From: an uncultured Oscillospiraceae bacterium
Lineage (GTDB): Bacteria; Bacillota; Clostridia; Oscillospirales; Oscillospiraceae
Length of the DNA stretch: 14,513 bases
Assembly (NCBI GenBank): GCA_947630345.1
Contig: CANRHF010000032.1
Coordinates: forward strand, 1-14,513
Reading direction: 5' to 3'
Shown here piece by piece: positions 13,057-14,513 of this stretch. The notes under the pieces were generated by a model that was given only the letters and a program-made list of their open reading frames with translations, ran no database searches and was not told where the DNA came from. Numbering within the stretch: position 1 is the stretch's first letter; every line of letters starts with the position of its first letter. The position numbers and the translations under genes are program-made.

Positions 13057-14513
13057 ATGAACGACACGATTCGCGTCCGGGGCGCCCGGGAAAACAATCT
13101 GAAAAACGTGGATCTTACCATCCCCAGGGACTCCCTGGTGGTGTTTACGGGGCTGTCCGGCTCCGGCAAGTCCAGCCTGGCCTTTGACACCATTTTTGCC
13201 GAGGGCCAGCGGCGGTATGTGGAGAGTCTCAGCTCCTACGCCCGGCAGTTTCTGGGCCAGATGGACAAGCCTGACGTGGATTCCATCGAGGGACTGTCCC
13301 CGGCCATCTCCATCGACCAGAAGACCACCTCCAAAAACCCCCGTTCCACCGTGGGCACGGTGACGGAAATTTACGACTATCTCCGCCTTCTCTGGGCCCG
13401 GGTGGGGATCCCCCACTGCCCCAAGTGCGGCAAGGAGATCGCCCGGCAGACCATCGATCAGATCGTGGACCGGGTGGAGGCCCTGGGGGAGGGGACTCGG
13501 TTTGTGGTGCTGAGTCCTGTGATCCGGGGGAAGAAGGGAGAGCACGCCAAGGTCTTCGAGGACGCCCGGAAGGCGGGCTTCACTCGGGCCCGGCTGGACG
13601 GGATTCTCTACGATCTCAACGAGCCGATTCCCTGTGAAAAGAACAAAAAGCACAATATCGAGCTGGTGGTGGATCGGCTGGTGCTGCGCCCTAGTCAGCG
13701 CCGCCGTCTCACCGACTCCATTGAAACCGCCTGCGCCCGTTCCGGGGGCCTGGTGATCATTCAGCTGCCGGACCGGGGGGAGGAGATCTCCTTCTCCCAA
13801 AACTACGCCTGCGAGGACTGCGGCGTCAGCCTGTCGGAGCTGGAGCCGAGGATGTTTTCCTTCAACAATCCCTCCGGGGCCTGCCCCAGCTGTACCGGCC
13901 TGGGCTTCCAGCTGGTGGCGGACGAGGACCTGGTGATCCCAGACCGGGACAAATCCATCTTTGACGGGGCCATCCAGGCCCCAGGGTGGAGCAGCGCCCG
14001 GACCGACTCCATTTTCCGGATGTATTTTGAGGCCCTGGCCCAGAAATACCGCTTTTCTCTCACCGCCCCGGTGAAGGAGCTGTCCCGGGAGGCCATGGAT
14101 GTGATCCTCTGGGGCACCAAGGGCGAAAAGCTGCGGATGACCTACAACCGGGGCAACGGCATGGGGGTGCTGGAGCAGCCCTTTGAGGGGATCCTGCCCA
14201 ACATCAGCCGCCGCTACCGGCAGACCCAGTCCGACGCCGCCCGGAAGGAGCTGGAGAGCTGTATGGCCACCGCCCCCTGCCCCCAGTGCCATGGGGACCG
14301 GCTCTCGGACATTGCCCGGGCCGTCACCGTGGGGGGCATCGGCATCATGGACTTCTGCCGCATGAGCGTGGGCAAGGCCCTGGAATTTGTGGACGGCCTT
14401 CATTTGGAGGGGAACATGGCGGTGATCGCCCAGCAGATCCTGCGGGAGATCCGCTCCCGGCTCCAGTTTTTGAAGGACGTGGGGCTCCGATATTTGACAT
14501 TGTCCCGCGCCTC
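13057..14513 (+). CDS. uvrA: Excinuclease ABC subunit A (N-terminal half)
   Basis: UvrA is the damage-sensing ATPase of nucleotide excision repair, loading UvrB at lesions and interacting with Mfd. The frame is open from the ATG at 13057 to the window end, giving 485 of about 940 residues. First Walker A is GLSGSGKSS (32-40), followed by AEGQRRYVESLSSYARQFLGQM, a UvrA hallmark. A CPKCG pair is at Cys121/Cys124. A zinc-finger pattern is Cys252-X2-Cys255-X20-Cys276-X2-Cys279. CPQCHGDRL (Cys408/Cys411) follows, and the window stops just before the first ABC signature. The ATG is supported by GAGGAG 6 nt upstream and a promoter at 12996-13024. Divergent from prs. No LexA (SOS) box is visible in the upstream region, although uvrA is often SOS-controlled. 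Confidence 0.97.
   Translation, partial: MNDTIRVRGARENNLKNVDLTIPRDSLVVFTGLSGSGKSSLAFDTIFAEGQRRYVESLSSYARQFLGQMDKPDVDSIEGLSPAISIDQKTTSKNPRSTVGTVTEIYDYLRLLWARVGIPHCPKCGKEIARQTIDQIVDRVEALGEGTRFVVLSPVIRGKKGEHAKVFEDARKAGFTRARLDGILYDLNEPIPCEKNKKHNIELVVDRLVLRPSQRRRLTDSIETACARSGGLVIIQLPDRGEEISFSQNYACEDCGVSLSELEPRMFSFNNPSGACPSCTGLGFQLVADEDLVIPDRDKSIFDGAIQAPGWSSARTDSIFRMYFEALAQKYRFSLTAPVKELSREAMDVILWGTKGEKLRMTYNRGNGMGVLEQPFEGILPNISRRYRQTQSDAARKELESCMATAPCPQCHGDRLSDIARAVTVGGIGIMDFCRMSVGKALEFVDGLHLEGNMAVIAQQILREIRSRLQFLKDVGLRYLTLSRA

Noticed and set aside
12865..14403. A 512-codon open frame on the minus strand opposite uvrA
   Set aside because: uvrA is unmistakable on the plus strand; the antisense frame has His/Gly/Pro-rich low-complexity composition typical of the shadow of a GC-rich gene, and no family motif.

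Overview
The window is a gene-dense, high-GC piece of a bacterial chromosome. Codon use (CTG, GCC, CGG and GTG heavy), strong AGGAGG-type ribosome sites, TTG/GTG starts and gene order suggest a high-GC member of the Clostridia, most like the Oscillospiraceae (Flavonifractor/Oscillibacter-like). That placement is an inference from style, not from a marker comparison. I see no mobile element, CRISPR array, rRNA or tRNA.

Layout. (1) 1-2033, minus strand: a polar amino-acid ABC importer operon, read as substrate-binding lipoprotein, permease, ATPase (ATPase cut by the window edge), with a stem-loop between the first two genes. (2) 2034-2382: a 349-bp AT-rich divergent intergenic region with a near-consensus promoter for the importer, a second one for murC, and a dense cluster of inverted repeats. 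(3) 2383-3747, plus: murC. (4) 3790-4200, minus: a small acidic protein of unknown function with its own promoter and a terminator that overlaps the murC stop codon. (5) 4328-5826, plus: ddl and a DUF1934/YwiB-like gene joined by an ATGA overlap, closed by a bidirectional terminator. (6) 5871-12807, minus: prs, pth, mfd and a VanW-domain membrane protein; the first two are one base apart, and the last has an additional promoter of its own. (7) 13057-14513, plus: the first half of uvrA, divergent from prs.

How the genes relate. murC and ddl make peptidoglycan precursors (UDP-MurNAc-L-Ala and D-Ala-D-Ala), and the VanW-type protein has a putative peptidoglycan-binding region, so cell-envelope genes cluster in the middle. 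mfd and uvrA both serve nucleotide excision repair: Mfd removes stalled RNA polymerase and recruits UvrA. prs and pth are housekeeping genes; prs-pth-mfd is a shortened form of the Bacillus prs-ctc-spoVC(pth)-fin-mfd-spoVT order.

I found no convincing new multi-gene system. The signals most worth a second look are the operator-like repeat cluster at 2108-2276, the unknown 136-residue protein at 3790-4200 with its palindromic leader, the paired 10-bp repeats upstream of the VanW-gene promoter, and the palindrome upstream of uvrA.
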